A DNA stretch of 64,000 bases from Odiellus spinosus (GCA_963920705.1 OY987225.1:30503538-30567537), one strand, 5' to 3'; positions 23,101 to 38,322 are shown, counted from the stretch's first letter. Numbers and translations are program-made. The notes: generated by a model from the sequence alone, not told the origin.

Positions 23101-26100
23101 GTTTTAATTTCCTTTAAATCTGTTTTATCCGCGAATGGAAACCCACGATCGTAGCAACAGTAGTACCATGAGCCGGTACGTTTCGGGCAGCGAAAGTTCC
23201 CAGGAAGAATTGTACCAGTCTTCTAAAAAAGATGAAGATGACGATGATGAAGACGAAGATGATGATGAGGAGGATGATGACGCTCCGACTCCCGTTAACG
23301 AAGGGATGGCTACTGACGATTTCCAGTGGGTTCGTAGCGCACCTGTACCTTATCGTTCGCGCCCTAATTCAGAAACTTCGAATAACCAAGACACTCGCGA
23401 AGCTAGAAGGTTACCGGCCGAACCAACGTCCAAAGCTTCCTTCAGACACCAAATGACTCCCGTTATGAGGACCAATGCCTCGGAAACTTATTCACCAGCG
23501 CATCGGCATTGTCCTCCAACTAGTTTGACCCCGCGACCTCAGCCTATTCATTTCCAACCCAGTAAACAGTTATCCCAGGTTTACGAACCTAACTTTTATC
23601 ACCAGTCTTTACCTTGTCATCAACCCGTGCCTCATGTCTACTGTTGTCCTCCGGCTCCGTCATATTGGTACGACGATAACCCTTACTTAAACTCTTGTAG
23701 CGGGTGCGAAGGACCCAATACCGGAATGCCTCATCATCGTTGCTTAGTGCAACGCGTCATGAATAAAAGACATAGCCATCACGGATTTCAGTGTTTGGAT
23801 AGTAGTTATCCATCCATGGGTGCTAGTAGATCAGATTTAATGTTACCCATTTCGGGCCATTGCAACAATGCCAATAAGGCCATAATGTGTTCCACCAAGA
23901 GAGAGGTTCCGTCTTGTTGTTCGGACGGGTACCAGCCAGGGTACCAATCTAGTTTGGTACCTTCACCCACGCTTAGAAGGGTCTGTTTACTATTTCTATT
24001 ATTTTTTTTAGTTTATCGTGTATGGTGGGTTTTTATGTGTTTAAAAATTTTACTTCCTAGCCTTGGGAGTGGAAGACAGATGGTTTAGATCAAATCTTTA
24101 AAGTCTTTATTCGAAACTAAGGCTATCAGTTTTTCTAGTAAACAACGTTTTTTTTGAACAAGTCTAATCTTTGTTTCCCCGCTTACAAAATTTATACACT
24201 CAAGTCGTTTAATTTATGACTATTTTGCCATAAATGTTGTGAAATTTTATATCGGGTTTGTATCATGTCTGAGTTGGGAGTTTTAGTTAAAAGTTTTTTG
24301 TTTTAGTAACCTACTAGAATAGTTTATTATGTCTGTCAATGTTATTGCAGTTTCATCATTCCTGCTACTACGCTTGCTTAACAAATGTTGTTTAAAAACA
24401 GCATTGGTAAATGCAAGACGTTGGAACATTTAACCTGTTAGTCAAAACTAAACTACCTTTTGCAAACTAGAGTCAAAGTTGAGGCGAATTAATTCATAAT
24501 GCGTAAATCTCTTAGGAATAAAAGTAGTTTTGAAAACTTCTCATTTAACGCCAAACAAATGTTTGGCTGTTTAAGTATTATGAATTGAACCACATTGAAA
24601 GTTTCATCTTTAAGAGCAATTATCTCGGTTCTCGCGTCAACTCGTTTATAAATCTAGCGAAGCACTTGAGTCTCTAGCTAGGTGCCATGCTAGTGCGCCA
24701 GACAACCAGAGGGCCTTTAGATTCCTATTTTTTGAAAGGAGTAAAAATTCCCTAAAAATAGTTTAGGGTGAGTCACGATTTGGAGAAAAACCTTGCTGTA
24801 GTTTTTATCCCGTTCTCTCTTTCTCTCTCTCCTTTCATCCCTAAAGTAGAAACATAGGAACATGCAACAAACAGGAAATAATACCATGGCTAAAGGGAAG
24901 AGACCTTAGAATATTTCTCAATCTCAGCTGCTATCCTTCAAACGTTGGCATGCCTACGTTATGCTTTCTTGACTGTCTGGGTTAAATTCGTCAAAAACTT
25001 CGAGGAATGTTTAAATTAGCTTCAGGGACCACCCTTGTAGGAAATGGTTGTCCCTAAATTTAGGCTTCAAAGGTCAACGTCAACGTTAGAAAGACCCAAG
25101 GAGAGTAGTGAAACGTTTACGTTGGGCTACAAATGTTTTTGATTAATGTTTACTCGAAATTTTGATATTTGAATGACGTGTAACAGTTTTGAAATGAGTT
25201 AAATGACATATCCTATCAATGGTTTGCATAAATTATTTTTTCCCCCTGACTTTCACTTGGCTATGAGCCAATTAACGAACGAAGTTCATTGCTTCATAAA
25301 CGTCTGTTTGCATTGGTATATTTAACGGTACTAGCTACGTTTTGTAAAGTCTCTTTAGTGTCGCCGCCTTTTCTTACTCCTTATCTGTATGCTCTAGCAT
25401 TTCCCCCCTGAAAATCATCTTCCCTTATGTAAACAGTAACAATTTGTTACATTCAACGTCGTCTGCTAAGCAATAAAATCAGCGACTTTAAAGGAGGTTT
25501 ACAAATGGCAGAATTGTAAAATGGGAAAACCTAGATCTTATTAAGAAACTGAACAATAATTAGTTTCAATACCATAAAAGCTTAAGTTTATAACTTAAGA
25601 AAATAAATTATAAGCTTATGATATAAAGTTATGCGTTTTGGGTAAATAGATGTGTGAATATTGCCTTAATACGTTCTAACCAACTTGTTTTTATTTCCAC
25701 TTTTAACAGGTAGAGATATTGGCGGGAGATTTAAATGTAGAAATCACATGCTGATGCTATAAATTTGTTTATTTGAAAGGTTTAGGGACACCCTTCAACA
25801 CTTTTTAATGTTTTAATTATTAAATCTTCTTTTAAATTGGATAAATATCTTAAATAACACAAGTTAAAACATACAATCTTTAACTTTTGATTTTAATTTA
25901 TTTTTATAGGGTTTAGCCGGAGGAGGCGAATATGAAGAACTTCAAGATAAAATCCGTATGCTACAAACGGAAAAGGAAAATTTGGTTCTTCAAGTACGTA
26001 TAAATATTTATAAATAATATTTCTGCGGTTTAAGCAAAGTTATATATGGTTTTTGTTTATTTAAATTAGGTGACTGTCTTAACGGAACAAGTGGAAGCTC

Positions 26101-29100
26101 AGGGGGAAAGGATTCGAGAGCTTGATTCGACTCTTGAGGATAGGAAGGAACAGCTTGATGGAACTGAAGAAATGCTTCAACAAGTAATTAATTACTAATA
26201 TATCATAATTTATAAGTATACTAACACGGTTTCTTCAAAACATTGTAGGAAATGTTAGCCAGATCATCTTTGGAAAATAGCAAATTAGAATTAGTTGGCC
26301 AGCTTTCAGATGCTAAGAGAAAACTAGTGATAGTTGAGCGCGAAAAATTGGATTTGTTGGAGAAATGCAAGAAATTAGAAGTAAGTTTATCACTTTATTC
26401 ATATTTATTCAATAAACAATTATATTAATCTGTTTGTTTATGTAATTATCACGTTCATAGGCAGAGTTGATCATAGCTAAAAGTAGAATTGTTGAGAAAG
26501 ATGCTGAGCTTGCGACTTTGAAGGCACGATTAGCTCGAAATGGAACTATAACGCCAGTTAATGACCATCGTAAAAACCCATTAATGATTTTATTTTATTT
26601 AAAACGAATGCTTTATATTAAATGTTAATTTAAATACTTTGAATTTTTTTAAAAAAAGATCTTGAAAATGAAAAGCTAAGAAATGCCATGGAAAGTTTGA
26701 TCCTTTCTAAAGAAGAAAAGGTAAATTAATTCACTTATAATTTAAGTAATTAATACTAAATTACTTGACAATTTAGGAAAAACGAATAGAAGAGCTTACC
26801 CTTATGGTAAGTAGACAAAAAAGAATTCACGATTGGCTACCTTCAGAACGTCGAGCTTCGGAACCTTCTTCGCCTGAAGTTCACGCCGAAACGCTTTATT
26901 CTCCTTCTGCTGATAGTAACAAGGTTGCTCCTCTTTTTTTTCTTTTTTTTTTTTTTAATCGTAACTTTGATTCCAACAACAATTTAATCCATTTTTATCT
27001 TTTAAATATCAGTCAGAGCATCGTTTAACGGAAAAACCGCCTCAAGTACCTCGCTTACCTAATCAAACTTCAACTCCAGTTTCATCTCCTAGCGCGGGTG
27101 GTGGACATTGGTCCGATCGAACTGATCCAAGATATAGCCCTAGTCCCAGTCAATCTTCTCTTAAGTCAATATCGAAAGCGAATAGTTCGGAAAACGTCAC
27201 ACCCACCGGAACGAGAGTAAATACATTTCTATAAATTCTTGTGAAAAAAACCCTAATATCTGTTTTGGCTCAACACTAATAAATCTCTATTAATTTAATT
27301 TGTATAATTAGACACCTCCGGCTAAAAGACACTACAGTACCATCCCTCGTCAACATGGTGTTCAAATTCAACAAATTCAGCAACAATTGCAACAACACCA
27401 TCGCGTTGATAGCACACTTTCTAGTGCTTCGGTTGTCCCTAGTAGCGGAAATCAAAAAAGCGAACCAGTTACCCCTACTTCAAAATCTTATCACAATCTT
27501 TTGAACACGGGGAATACATCAACGGGAAGTAACAATCGACAGAGTACGCCCAACAAAAGTTCCGGGGTTTCCTTTGGTAAATTGTTTTTTCGATTACGAA
27601 ATGGGAAACGCAGCTGCAGCGCACCCGAACTAGGTGATGGTTCGAATGTTCCTTTTATTTTACTTTTATACTTTTTGAAATATTTTTCAATCCCCCGGTT
27701 TTCCCTATTTGCACAGTTTTTTGACCACTGGGTAATTGTTTGATTCTTGCATGAAAATAGATCATTTTGTAAATTCTTTTATTGATTCATGCCCGAACCT
27801 TAAGTAGGATTGAACTGCATGCTGCATGTTTTCTGTATTTTCTATCAGACTTGAAGATAGTAGTATTTTTTATATTGGGGTTATAATTTGTTCGTCATAG
27901 TACTAAGGTAGGATTTCTAATAGGGTTGGACAAGTATCACTTTTAAGGTATGGTGAATTGATACTAAACTGAAGCTAATACTTGACCAGTCCTAATTTAT
28001 AATAAAATTTAAAATTCAAAGGTAACTTCTTCCTTTGATTGGAAATAATTAAAACTTTATTGTTATTAGCTAGCGAACCCGAAATTGTTCCAGTTCCTTC
28101 TGACGATGATTCTTCTTCGCAAATACTATCGTCCACTTTACCACCCGATTCTGCATTGGCTAAAATGGAACCCAAAGATAAAAATAAAGGCTTTAAGAAG
28201 ATTTTTGGAAAGTAAGAACATTTAGGCAAAATCTCTAAATTACACTTTTGTGTAAACAAATTAATTTTTAAATTCAGATTGAAACGTTCGGGATCTCATA
28301 CAATGGATTTAAAAGAAGGAGAGTTTAAGCGAGGAGGTATTCGATCAACCGCTGGGCCTAGATTGGGGTGGTCGGTTGATAATAAGGTGGAGAAACTGTA
28401 AGTTATTTGATACATGTTGATTTTTCAAATAATTAAGGATGCGGTAACATAGTTTAATATTTAAAATGTTGTCTAGGGACAAACCTTTTAGTCAATGGAA
28501 CACTGACACAATCATCGAATGGCTAAATGGAATGGGACTAAGCGCGTACGCTCCAGATTGTAAAAGATGGGTTAAAAATGGAGAGCATTTCTTGAAAGCC
28601 ACACCGCATGATTTGGAGAAAGAATTAGGGGTTAAAAATCCTTTGCATCGTAAAAAACTTCAATTAGCTTTGCGAGCCATGGGAGGAATGAAATCAGATA
28701 AAAATAGCAAAGATAAACATCAACCGGAGATGGAAACTGATCCTCAGTTGGAGAAAATGATTGGAAAACTTGATCATCATTGGGTCGTTCGTTGGTTAGA
28801 CGATGTTGGGCTACCGCAGTATAAAGATGGCTTCGTTGATGCTAGGGTTGACGGAAGAATGTTACATTGTTTAACCGTCGAGGATCTCTTTGCCTTAAAA
28901 GTCACAAATTTACTTCACCATGTCAGTATCAAAAGAGGCATTCAAGTTTTGAGGGAAAATAAATTCGATCCTTACTGCCTAAAACGAAGATCTCTACCTG
29001 ATGAGGTAAATTTTCACCTTTAATTGGCTAACTAATTGGGATTTTCAATCATTAAATGATTTTGGGGAATGTGTACGGAATTTAGGCAAGTGTTCTACGC

Positions 29101-29978
29101 CTTACTTTTTACCCCTTATTCTGTCTTGTATCTTTGAACAGAAAAAAGAATATAACCCAGTTGCTGTTGTCCTATGGACCAATCATAGAGTCATGGAATG
29201 GTTAAAAACAGTTGATCTATCCGAATACGCCCCTAATTTACGAGGAAGCGGAGTTCATGGAGCTTTAATCGTTTACGAACCCAGATTCAATGCTGAACTA
29301 CTGGCAGCCTTATTGAACATTCCACCGAATAAAACTCTTTTGCGCAGGCATTTAACCACTCAATTTAAAATGCTAGTTGGTCCTCCTTTAATGGCTGAGA
29401 AACGAGACTGCGAAATGTTGCAAGATGGTGTTTCCAATCCACCTCTAACTCCAAATACCAAAGTTAAGGTATTTAAGATTCTAATTGATAACTCTAGTTA
29501 CTAAATTTAGTAGTAACTTTTAACTTTGCTTTTAGGCTGTACATAAAGGCCAGTTTACCTTACTTCGGAAGAAAAGTAAGGGTGAAATGGCTTTCGAAGA
29601 TTTAGTGTGCCCTTTAAGTATCGCTTCTCCAAAAAGTTTAAAATCAGGAGAATCAGGAATTAAGAAAGACGAAGTTAGTTCTTTTGATATAAAATTAGTA
29701 AATTTCGTATTTTAAATCGTATCTAATTGATCAAAATATTGTTTTTTAGAAAGCAGCTGAAGAAATAGGAGCAGTTTCCAAAGATATAAGTTCATTAACT
29801 GTAATTTTATATTTTCTTTACTTTGATATAGAAAGAATTTGATAATGGTCATTTTCCCTTCCTCCCTAATTTAATTACGAAGAGGGTTTACTCTAATTTT
29901 TATTTTAACCTTAATCGTTTTCAGAATAAACTGCAAGATGAAAAATTACTGTCAAAAATGGAAACTACAAATGTTTGA
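8114..29978 (+). CDS. PPFIBP1: Liprin-beta (PPFIBP family scaffold)
   Basis: Liprin-beta is a scaffold that partners liprin-alpha at cell edges and synapses. Exons: 8114-8413, 25910-25993, 26070-26183, 26249-26380, 26461-26569, 26659-26720, 26777-26923, 27013-27216, 27312-27633, 28070-28211, 28278-28397, 28477-29005, 29142-29468, 29536-29673, 29750-29800 and 29925-29978; phases agree and give 944 residues. The N-terminus SDVLAAALQQMDGLL matches vertebrate liprin-beta. A coiled coil follows (LQVTVLTEQVEAQGE; EEMLQQEMLARSSLE). Next come a Ser/Pro/Gln-rich linker and the conserved FKRGGIRSTAGPRLGWS block. Three C-terminal SAM domains end the protein: the first with KPFSQWNTDTIIEWL, the second with HHWVVRWLDDVGLPQYK, the third with WTNHRVMEWLKTVDL and YAPNLRGSGVHGALIV. 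The first coding intron is 17.5 kb and contains two more candidate first exons and a nested esterase. Exon 7 holds an internal GTAAGT at 26807 that is apparently not used. Poly(A) candidate at 30243. Confidence 0.92.
8797..9165. mobile_element. MITE-like element, family 1 copy A
   Basis: Bounded by inverted ends around GGAGGGTGAA (left, about 8803) and TTCACCCTCC (right, about 9148). The interior matches copy B at 12003-12577: shared blocks include AACCTGATTTTG, AATCAAAAGACGCC, GCGCACAATCG and TTAATTGAATGACA-type sequence. It has no coding capacity, so it would depend on an autonomous relative. Confidence 0.55.
9318..9602 (-). CDS. Small basic open frame with hydrophobic C-terminus (hypothetical)
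   Basis: An ATG-started 94-residue frame on the minus strand inside the liprin-beta intron; not recognised. Residues 1-65 are very rich in Arg and Lys (FKKIQPPREFRSQFGRK, SLRRKWTRYSEMYDIPYC). Residues about 67-94 are strongly hydrophobic (ILLLVFVCLIWFHFINF and on), which would make a single C-terminal membrane segment with the basic part outside the bilayer. Alternatively, the sequence AACG/GTATGA after codon 65 could be a donor, making the basic part one exon of a larger gene. It may also be chance. Confidence 0.25.
   Translation of the reverse strand: MVNKTLPTRYFKKIQPPREFRSQFGRKDSMRKDMVINRIKAKVFGRSLRRKWTRYSEMYDIPYCNGMILLLVFVCLIWFHFINFCTLIVGLYLL
10190..10650. repeat. Minisatellite, unit about 32-36 bp, about 13-14 copies
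   Basis: Degenerate head-to-tail copies built on ATGTCAGGGAAAT followed by ATAAAATTAGTTTAAAA. Units vary by small indels. The core TCAGGGAAAT recurs in arrays at 18117-18690, 41080-41200 and 54530-54800. Confidence 0.85.
12003..12577. mobile_element. MITE-like element, family 1 copy B
   Basis: Left end TTTAAAGAGAGGGTGAAA with ATGAAGTGATTT just inside. The right end carries the inverted counterpart (AAATCACTTCATTTTACTCT, then ATTCTTTAAA). The interior shares about 270 bp with copy A at 8797-9165. It is longer than copy A and contains CG-rich patches such as GCGCGACACGTGC. Confidence 0.55.
12617..12846. mobile_element. Palindromic MITE, family 2
   Basis: Two inverted arms of roughly 80 bp (12617-12695 and 12762-12846) share the blocks AACAGGGATCCATGGAGAG / CTCTCGATGGATCCCTGTT, TTTGATA / TATCAAA and AACGAGTCTCTG / CAGAGACTCG. 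The loop is about 65 bp. Non-coding. A related degraded copy is at 35744-35895, which shares the TAAGCCTACTTTCCGAGTAA end. Confidence 0.75.
14043..14975 (+). CDS. Candidate alternative first exon of liprin-beta (311 residues)
   Basis: A long ATG-started open frame with an in-frame stop just upstream and a strong phase-0 donor (TATGGG/GTGAGT). It would splice in frame to the liprin-beta exon at 25910, as the exon at 8114 does, giving 1155 residues. The protein is disordered: residues about 15-25 hold a PxxPxR-type SH3 ligand (RLPPVPPRR) and a second proline-rich block KPKPRPPTR. The middle is Ser/Thr/Arg-rich (SRTSTPRASPTRS). The end is His/Cys/Pro-rich (SHSCCYSPPVCHHH). GC content and CpG are higher than the surrounding intron. 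I recognise no family. It could also be a single-exon gene of its own, but the good donor argues for splicing. Confidence 0.6.
14976..15492. other. Intron / esterase 3' flank
   Basis: AT-rich, no coding signal. It holds the likely 3'UTR of the minus-strand esterase; TTTATT at 15151 reads AATAAA on the minus strand. Confidence 0.5.
15493..19204 (-). CDS. Secreted carboxylesterase (alpha/beta hydrolase), nested in the liprin-beta intron
   Basis: A type-B carboxylesterase/cholinesterase-like hydrolase of carboxylic esters. Minus-strand exons: 19204-18720, 17593-17302, 17207-16793, 16339-16060 and 15688-15493; phases fit and give 555 residues, normal for the family. A signal peptide is visible (KILILFCATLVCG). 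Motifs: SEDCLYLNVFVP; oxyanion-hole HGGGF; nucleophile elbow GLSAGG with the serine present (GESAGG is commoner); acidic residue in TTRNEGG; catalytic His in WLGVVHGE; then RRLMRYYGNFVRTG and DPDWIYWPKYT. The triad looks complete, so an active enzyme is expected. The acceptor at 16340 was chosen because it alone restores phase. Intron 1 carries a large 23-bp minisatellite. The gene lies wholly inside the first liprin-beta intron on the opposite strand. The substrate cannot be told. Confidence 0.9.
18117..18690. repeat. 23-bp minisatellite, about 24 copies
   Basis: Unit GGTCAGGGAAATTATTTAGAAAT, repeated head to tail with few changes (written in two parts: GGTCAGGGAAAT + TATTTAGAAAT). From about 18485 the array switches to a second subtype in which CAGGG becomes CAATT, and that subtype is homogeneous for about eight copies. 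It sits in intron 1 of the esterase, close to its exon 1 donor at 18719. Confidence 0.95.
20395..20870. repeat. Tandem array, unit about 35-37 bp, about 13 copies
   Basis: Units built on AGAGCTTAGATTAGACC followed by AAAGCTTGATGGCTCTTC. The last three units carry an expanded segment (TCAGAGGCTCAGAGCTTAGA). It lies between the esterase start and the next exon region. Confidence 0.9.
21221..21254. repeat. Perfect 16-bp inverted repeat with 2-bp loop
   Basis: CAGCAGAAGCAGGATT, GT, then AATCCTGCTTCTGCTG. As RNA it would fold as a near-complete hairpin; as DNA it is a cruciform candidate. Confidence 0.9.
21453..21830. mobile_element. MITE, family 3
   Basis: Inverted ends GTCTGACCAAAAGTCTAT (left) and ATAGACTTTTGGTCTGAC (right), with further inverted blocks inside (AAGTAAACAACGCCC / GGGCGTTGTTTACTT; TACTATCAGCAAAGG / CCTTTGCTGATAGTA). 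A small internal hairpin CCGGTAGA-GTG-TCTACCGG lies at 21734-21752. No coding capacity. Confidence 0.75.
23135..23980 (+). CDS. Second candidate alternative first exon of liprin-beta (282 residues)
   Basis: An ATG-started frame with an in-frame stop upstream. Read to a phase-0 GT at 23981 (AGAAGG/GTCTGT, a weak donor) it would join the liprin-beta exon at 25910 and give 1126 residues; TTG/GTACCT slightly upstream is another phase-0 option. Without splicing the frame stops at 24086-24088 after a hydrophobic tail. The protein begins Ser-rich, then has an almost pure Asp/Glu run (about residues 32-48). It continues with Pro/His/Cys/Tyr-rich sequence (VYCCPPAPSYWYDDNPY; MNKRHSHHGFQC). The His/Cys/Pro-rich end recalls the end of the 14043 exon, though not alignably. 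No family recognised. Confidence 0.5.
23981..25909. other. Liprin-beta intron immediately before the common exons
   Basis: AT-rich, no coding signal. A copy of a dispersed non-coding repeat lies at about 25370-25505, with core ACAATTTGTTACATT then CGTCGTCTGCTAAGCAA. Confidence 0.5.
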
Positions 29979-31407
29979 AAGTATTTTTCATGAAAATTTA
30001 ACTTATGGACCAAAAAAATTAAGATTTTTTTACGAAAAAGTAGAAATTATAGCTTTTTTTAATGAAAATTTTAAGAATGAAATTGAATATTTTCAAGAAA
30101 ACCAAATAAAGGGCTTCCTAATGTAGATCATTATGAAAAATTTAATCCCGAGAACTTCCATCATCATTCTAAAAAACGAAAATCTATAAAATGCGAAAAA
30201 CTATAGCTTAATTTTAAATTTTTAACTACTAAGACAAAGAATAATAAAAATTCCCAAACTATTTAGTGTAAGATTGTGTATTATCGTCTGAAGAAAACGA
30301 ACAGAAATATTTTAATCTTTTACTTTTTTATACGTACTATACAGAATGATTTTTTTTAAAGCCCATAATGGCAACTATATAGCGTAGTGTAGGTCGTTTT
30401 TTCACTATTTATTTGTGGATACTGGATATTATGTAAGGAACGAGATATTTTAAATGTAATGTGAAAAGAGTGGTTTGGGAAAAGGATTAGGCGCATTTAT
30501 TTAGTATAGTAACGTATAATGATAAGCTGTGTCAGAAGGCGTGTATAGCTGAAGCAGAGTATGTGCCAAAGAAAGCATCTATCGAAATAATTTTAGTTAT
30601 AAATCTTTATTGGTGAAATATTTTTTTTATACCCCGAGACTGTTAATAAGAATAGTCTCGCTTGCTGGCACTCTCGGGTTAGGTTCATAAATTTATGCAA
30701 ACTTCAACGAACGATTGGTTCATTCCTCACTACCAAGAAAATTGTGCCTAAAGTAAAATTATACGGATCTTTCCATATTTTGTAATACTTTAGGCAATAA
30801 ACTATAATATATTGGAAAATTTAAAATATATAACTTATTTATAGATTAAATTCTCTCCCACAGAAAAGCTTAGTTTACACTGGCATGTATACCGGTGGGT
30901 GTCAAAGTTTTAGCGCACGTAACGAAATACGAAAAACGCGCCATGACGCACACGCACCCAGCGATTATTATTGACCCTACTCCCTCATTACCGAAACCCT
31001 CACTTCCGGCCCATAACTTAAGTAGACGTCACCGTCTCGCATCGGAAACCGCCTGTTCAGCAATGGTTGCAGACGACAGAAACATCAGACTTGAGTGTGT
31101 TTTTAGCGAGGGTTAGCCGTGTTTTATGTTCCTGTAAAATTTGTGTTTAATTCTGGTGGATTCATCTAATTTGTAAGTAGGAAATAAATATTTAATGTTT
31201 ATTAAGCCTACTTTCTTGGTCATGTTGGGGGTTTTTGGTTTTTTTAAATTTGATTTTGGGTCTTGGCTTCTCAAAGTGTTGAGACAGGCCCTTATCCCCC
31301 CATCCAGACTCCAGAGTGGCAAGGTCAGGCCCAGGTCAAGTGGCGCATAACATAATTAACTTGATATCGTGTGTGTAATATTAGTAAATTAAAATTATAG
31401 GGGCGTA
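29979..31407. other. Liprin-beta 3'UTR and MED18 upstream region
   Basis: Poly(A) candidates at 30243 and about 30795. From about 30890 to 31110 the sequence is richer in CpG and open in one frame, probably the MED18 promoter or 5'UTR. An acceptor ATTATAG ends at 31400, 7 bp before the MED18 ATG, so MED18 likely has a 5'UTR intron. Confidence 0.45.
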
Positions 31408-32394
31408 ATGGATGGTCTAGGATTAGGACCAGGTCGACGTGGTATTACCGGGGCCCCTCAACAAGAATACGTTTTACAAGGTAGCATCATGGATACTTCT
31501 TGCGAAGTACTCTTACACCGCCTAAGAGGACTTTGCGATAATGCTGACAGCCCTCCTGAAACATTTCACGATTACGAAATGGCCTTTCAAATACGTAAGA
31601 CTGTTCCATATTATTTTCTGTTCTTCGGTTGACCCCCATCTTTCCTTGATGTATTTTTTACGGGAATTCAGGCGGAACCACGGGCATTCCCTTTGTTTTA
31701 AAAGTCAGGCAAGCTTTAGGTGTTGAGCATCATGGAATGCCATGGCACTTAAGATACGTTGGCCAACCAGAAATAGGAGATAAAAATCGCGCCACGTTAG
31801 TTCGAAGTTGTATTGGTACGGAACAAATATAATTTTACGAGGTTAGATAAATTCTTATAATACGCTATGTTTAGATGTTGGTACATCACCAAACGTTGTC
31901 CAGTTCTTAAATGAAATGGGGTTTAGACTCGATTATGAGTTTGTCTTAAAAGGATTCATGTTTCGAAAAGGTCGCATGAAAGTCACTGTGGCTAAAGTAT
32001 TTAGGGCAAGTTAAGAAATATCACAAAATTAATAGTTTAGGTCCCTAATTTTCAAATCTAATTTAATAGTTAGTTCAACCTGGGAATCCAGAGAATATTG
32101 AACCAGTTTCTCAATCCTACCTGGTGGAGCTTAGCGTAGTTGCTCCTGCTGGACAGGTTATTTCATAAATCAAACTTTATTATTGAGCTATTAAGGAATT
32201 AAATTATTGACACCCTTATTTTTAAAATTAAGGATGCCCTTGCTGATGAAATGAAAGTATTTTCTGATCAGCTTAAACCGTATCCTTATTAAGTACACCA
32301 AGAGTACCAAAATGTCTCTTTTTGAACCTTAACCATTTAAATCAGATTAGTGCAATTGGAAAAAATTGATCATCGAAGGCTACAAGCCGTTTAA
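31408..32394 (+). CDS. MED18: Mediator of RNA polymerase II transcription subunit 18
   Basis: MED18 is a head-module subunit of Mediator that works with MED20 near the Pol II C-terminal domain. Exons: 31408-31594, 31672-31815, 31875-32005, 32070-32156, 32233-32279 and 32346-32394, giving 214 residues (human 208). Conserved blocks: EYVLQGSIMD, LLHRLRGLCDN, MPWHLRYVGQPEIGDKNR, FLNEMGFRLDYEFVLKG, YLVELSVVAPAGQ and LVQLEKID. Intron 3 has a GC donor (TTTAGG/GCAAGT); only this junction keeps frame and family alignment. Introns are 59-77 bp. Poly(A) signal at 32539. Confidence 0.95.
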
Positions 32395-33548
32395 AACTCG
32401 TTAAATTATATCGTAGAAAACTTCATTGTACAGTACATTGAATTTCATATTCCATTTTGCAATGTTTAATCTCATAATCAAGCAAATGATTAAACATATT
32501 TTTTAACTAACGAGTGAAAAGAAGTTTTATTTAAATTTAATAAATTATGGGCAAATATTCATTTAAGACACAAAATTTGGTGTTAGGACAAATATCAAAT
32601 AGTGACTGACCTATTAAAAATTAGTCCTATTATTTTTAAATATTCCACGATCTCTCATTACAATTAATGTAAAGAAATAATTCAGCAAGGGACAAAAGGC
32701 TTTTCTGTGATATATAGCCTAATTTTGAAGGGATAATGTATGATCTGTGAAGGTCAATATTATAATTTTTATTGAGTATTCGGTAAGATCCAAATTAAGC
32801 TATTCTAAATTCGTATCCAAAAATAGTCTGTAGAATTTTTTAATTTCTAAAGATTAAATTCGCGAGCTTGGCCCAAACCCAATTTAACTAGGCCCTACTT
32901 GAGTGTCTACTTACTTTAAGCGCTATCTGTTCCCACATTTTCATAAACAGATTTATTATTGTTTCATTTGATGGTTGTTGAAGCCAAAACAAAACATTTT
33001 GAAACTGGTTCCCAAAGCAGTTTCGAGAAATATAGTTTTTCACTTTTCAGTGAAAAGATTTGTATCGATTTCTAGGCTTACATTGTTAGTGTGAAAGCGG
33101 TTTAGATAAGATTTTAAAAAATAGATAAAATAATCAACACTATAATGAACATTAAGAGAAATATTTTATTCTCTTAAAAAAAATTAAAACCAATTCATTT
33201 AATAAATCATTTTCTAATGAATGAAAATCATGAAACTAAAAATTACATTTGTAAGGTGAATTAAGGATTAAATTTTGGGAAAGATTTCATTGAAAGTTCT
33301 AAAATTTTCTAATCATTTGTATAAAAAACAATGAAAAATGATGCGATATTTGAATCTTATAAATTGTTCATATTATAATGAATTTACTCCAGAGATACTT
33401 CGAGAGTTTTGCGTCATTCTCTTCGAAAAAATAAAAAAATGGCAGGATATTTTGTGAAGTATTGAATTGAAACTTTCCTCTCAGTTTATCTCACAGTAAC
33501 ATCTATTTTGTACATGTTCGTAACGATGGTTTTACTATCATTTTTCGA
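32395..33548. other. Convergent gap MED18 / ZC3H11A
   Basis: AT-rich, holding the 3'UTR of both genes. No open frame or repeat of note was seen. Confidence 0.5.
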
Positions 33549-37934
<4,386 letters not shown>

Positions 37935-38309
37935 TTTGTGTTGGGGAAAAAAATACCTCACTGGAGGTAAATGAATACCTATAATAAATAAATTTATTAA
38001 TTAAAACCCCGTAACCTATACATTAAACTGGATTAAACGGGTAATTAGAAGTAACCAAGGGTTTAATACGCTTAGAAAAGTTAAATACGTGTACACCACA
38101 CAGCCAAGGCTTAAAGCACGCGTACTAAAATAGCTTTTCACGAGGCAAAAAAAGTAACGCGAGAAACTATTTCAATGTAAAATAGTTAAATCATAACTTA
38201 ATTTTTTAGCGTAACTTGCCTTAATTAGTAAAAAGGTTTTCCTTCCAATAGTTTTTTTCGTTTTAAAAACTTGACCGAGCGAACAAAAAAACTTTCTAGC
38301 CTTTCGAAG

Positions 38310-38322
38310 TGACGTCACCAAT
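38310..38322. promoter_or_regulatory. Palindromic CRE adjoining a CCAAT box
   Basis: TGACGTCA, the perfect CREB/ATF palindrome, is followed directly by CCAAT. The pairing fits a divergent, possibly cell-cycle-regulated promoter; regulation is inferred. Confidence 0.55.

Larger units (their letters stand above)
19205..23134. other. Liprin-beta intron: esterase upstream region, repeats, and 5' flank of the 23135 exon
   Basis: Contains the esterase promoter region (just above 19204), a tandem array (20395-20870), a short perfect hairpin (21221-21254) and a MITE (21453-21830). From about 21840 the sequence is richer in GC and CpG and probably holds the promoter and 5'UTR of the exon at 23135. 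Small ATG frames here (e.g. 22112-22333) are not convincing genes. Confidence 0.5.

Noticed and set aside
30895-31116. 73-residue frame before MED18
   Set aside because: Not alignable to MED18, starts without ATG and is not joined by a clear donor to 31401; more likely promoter or 5'UTR.
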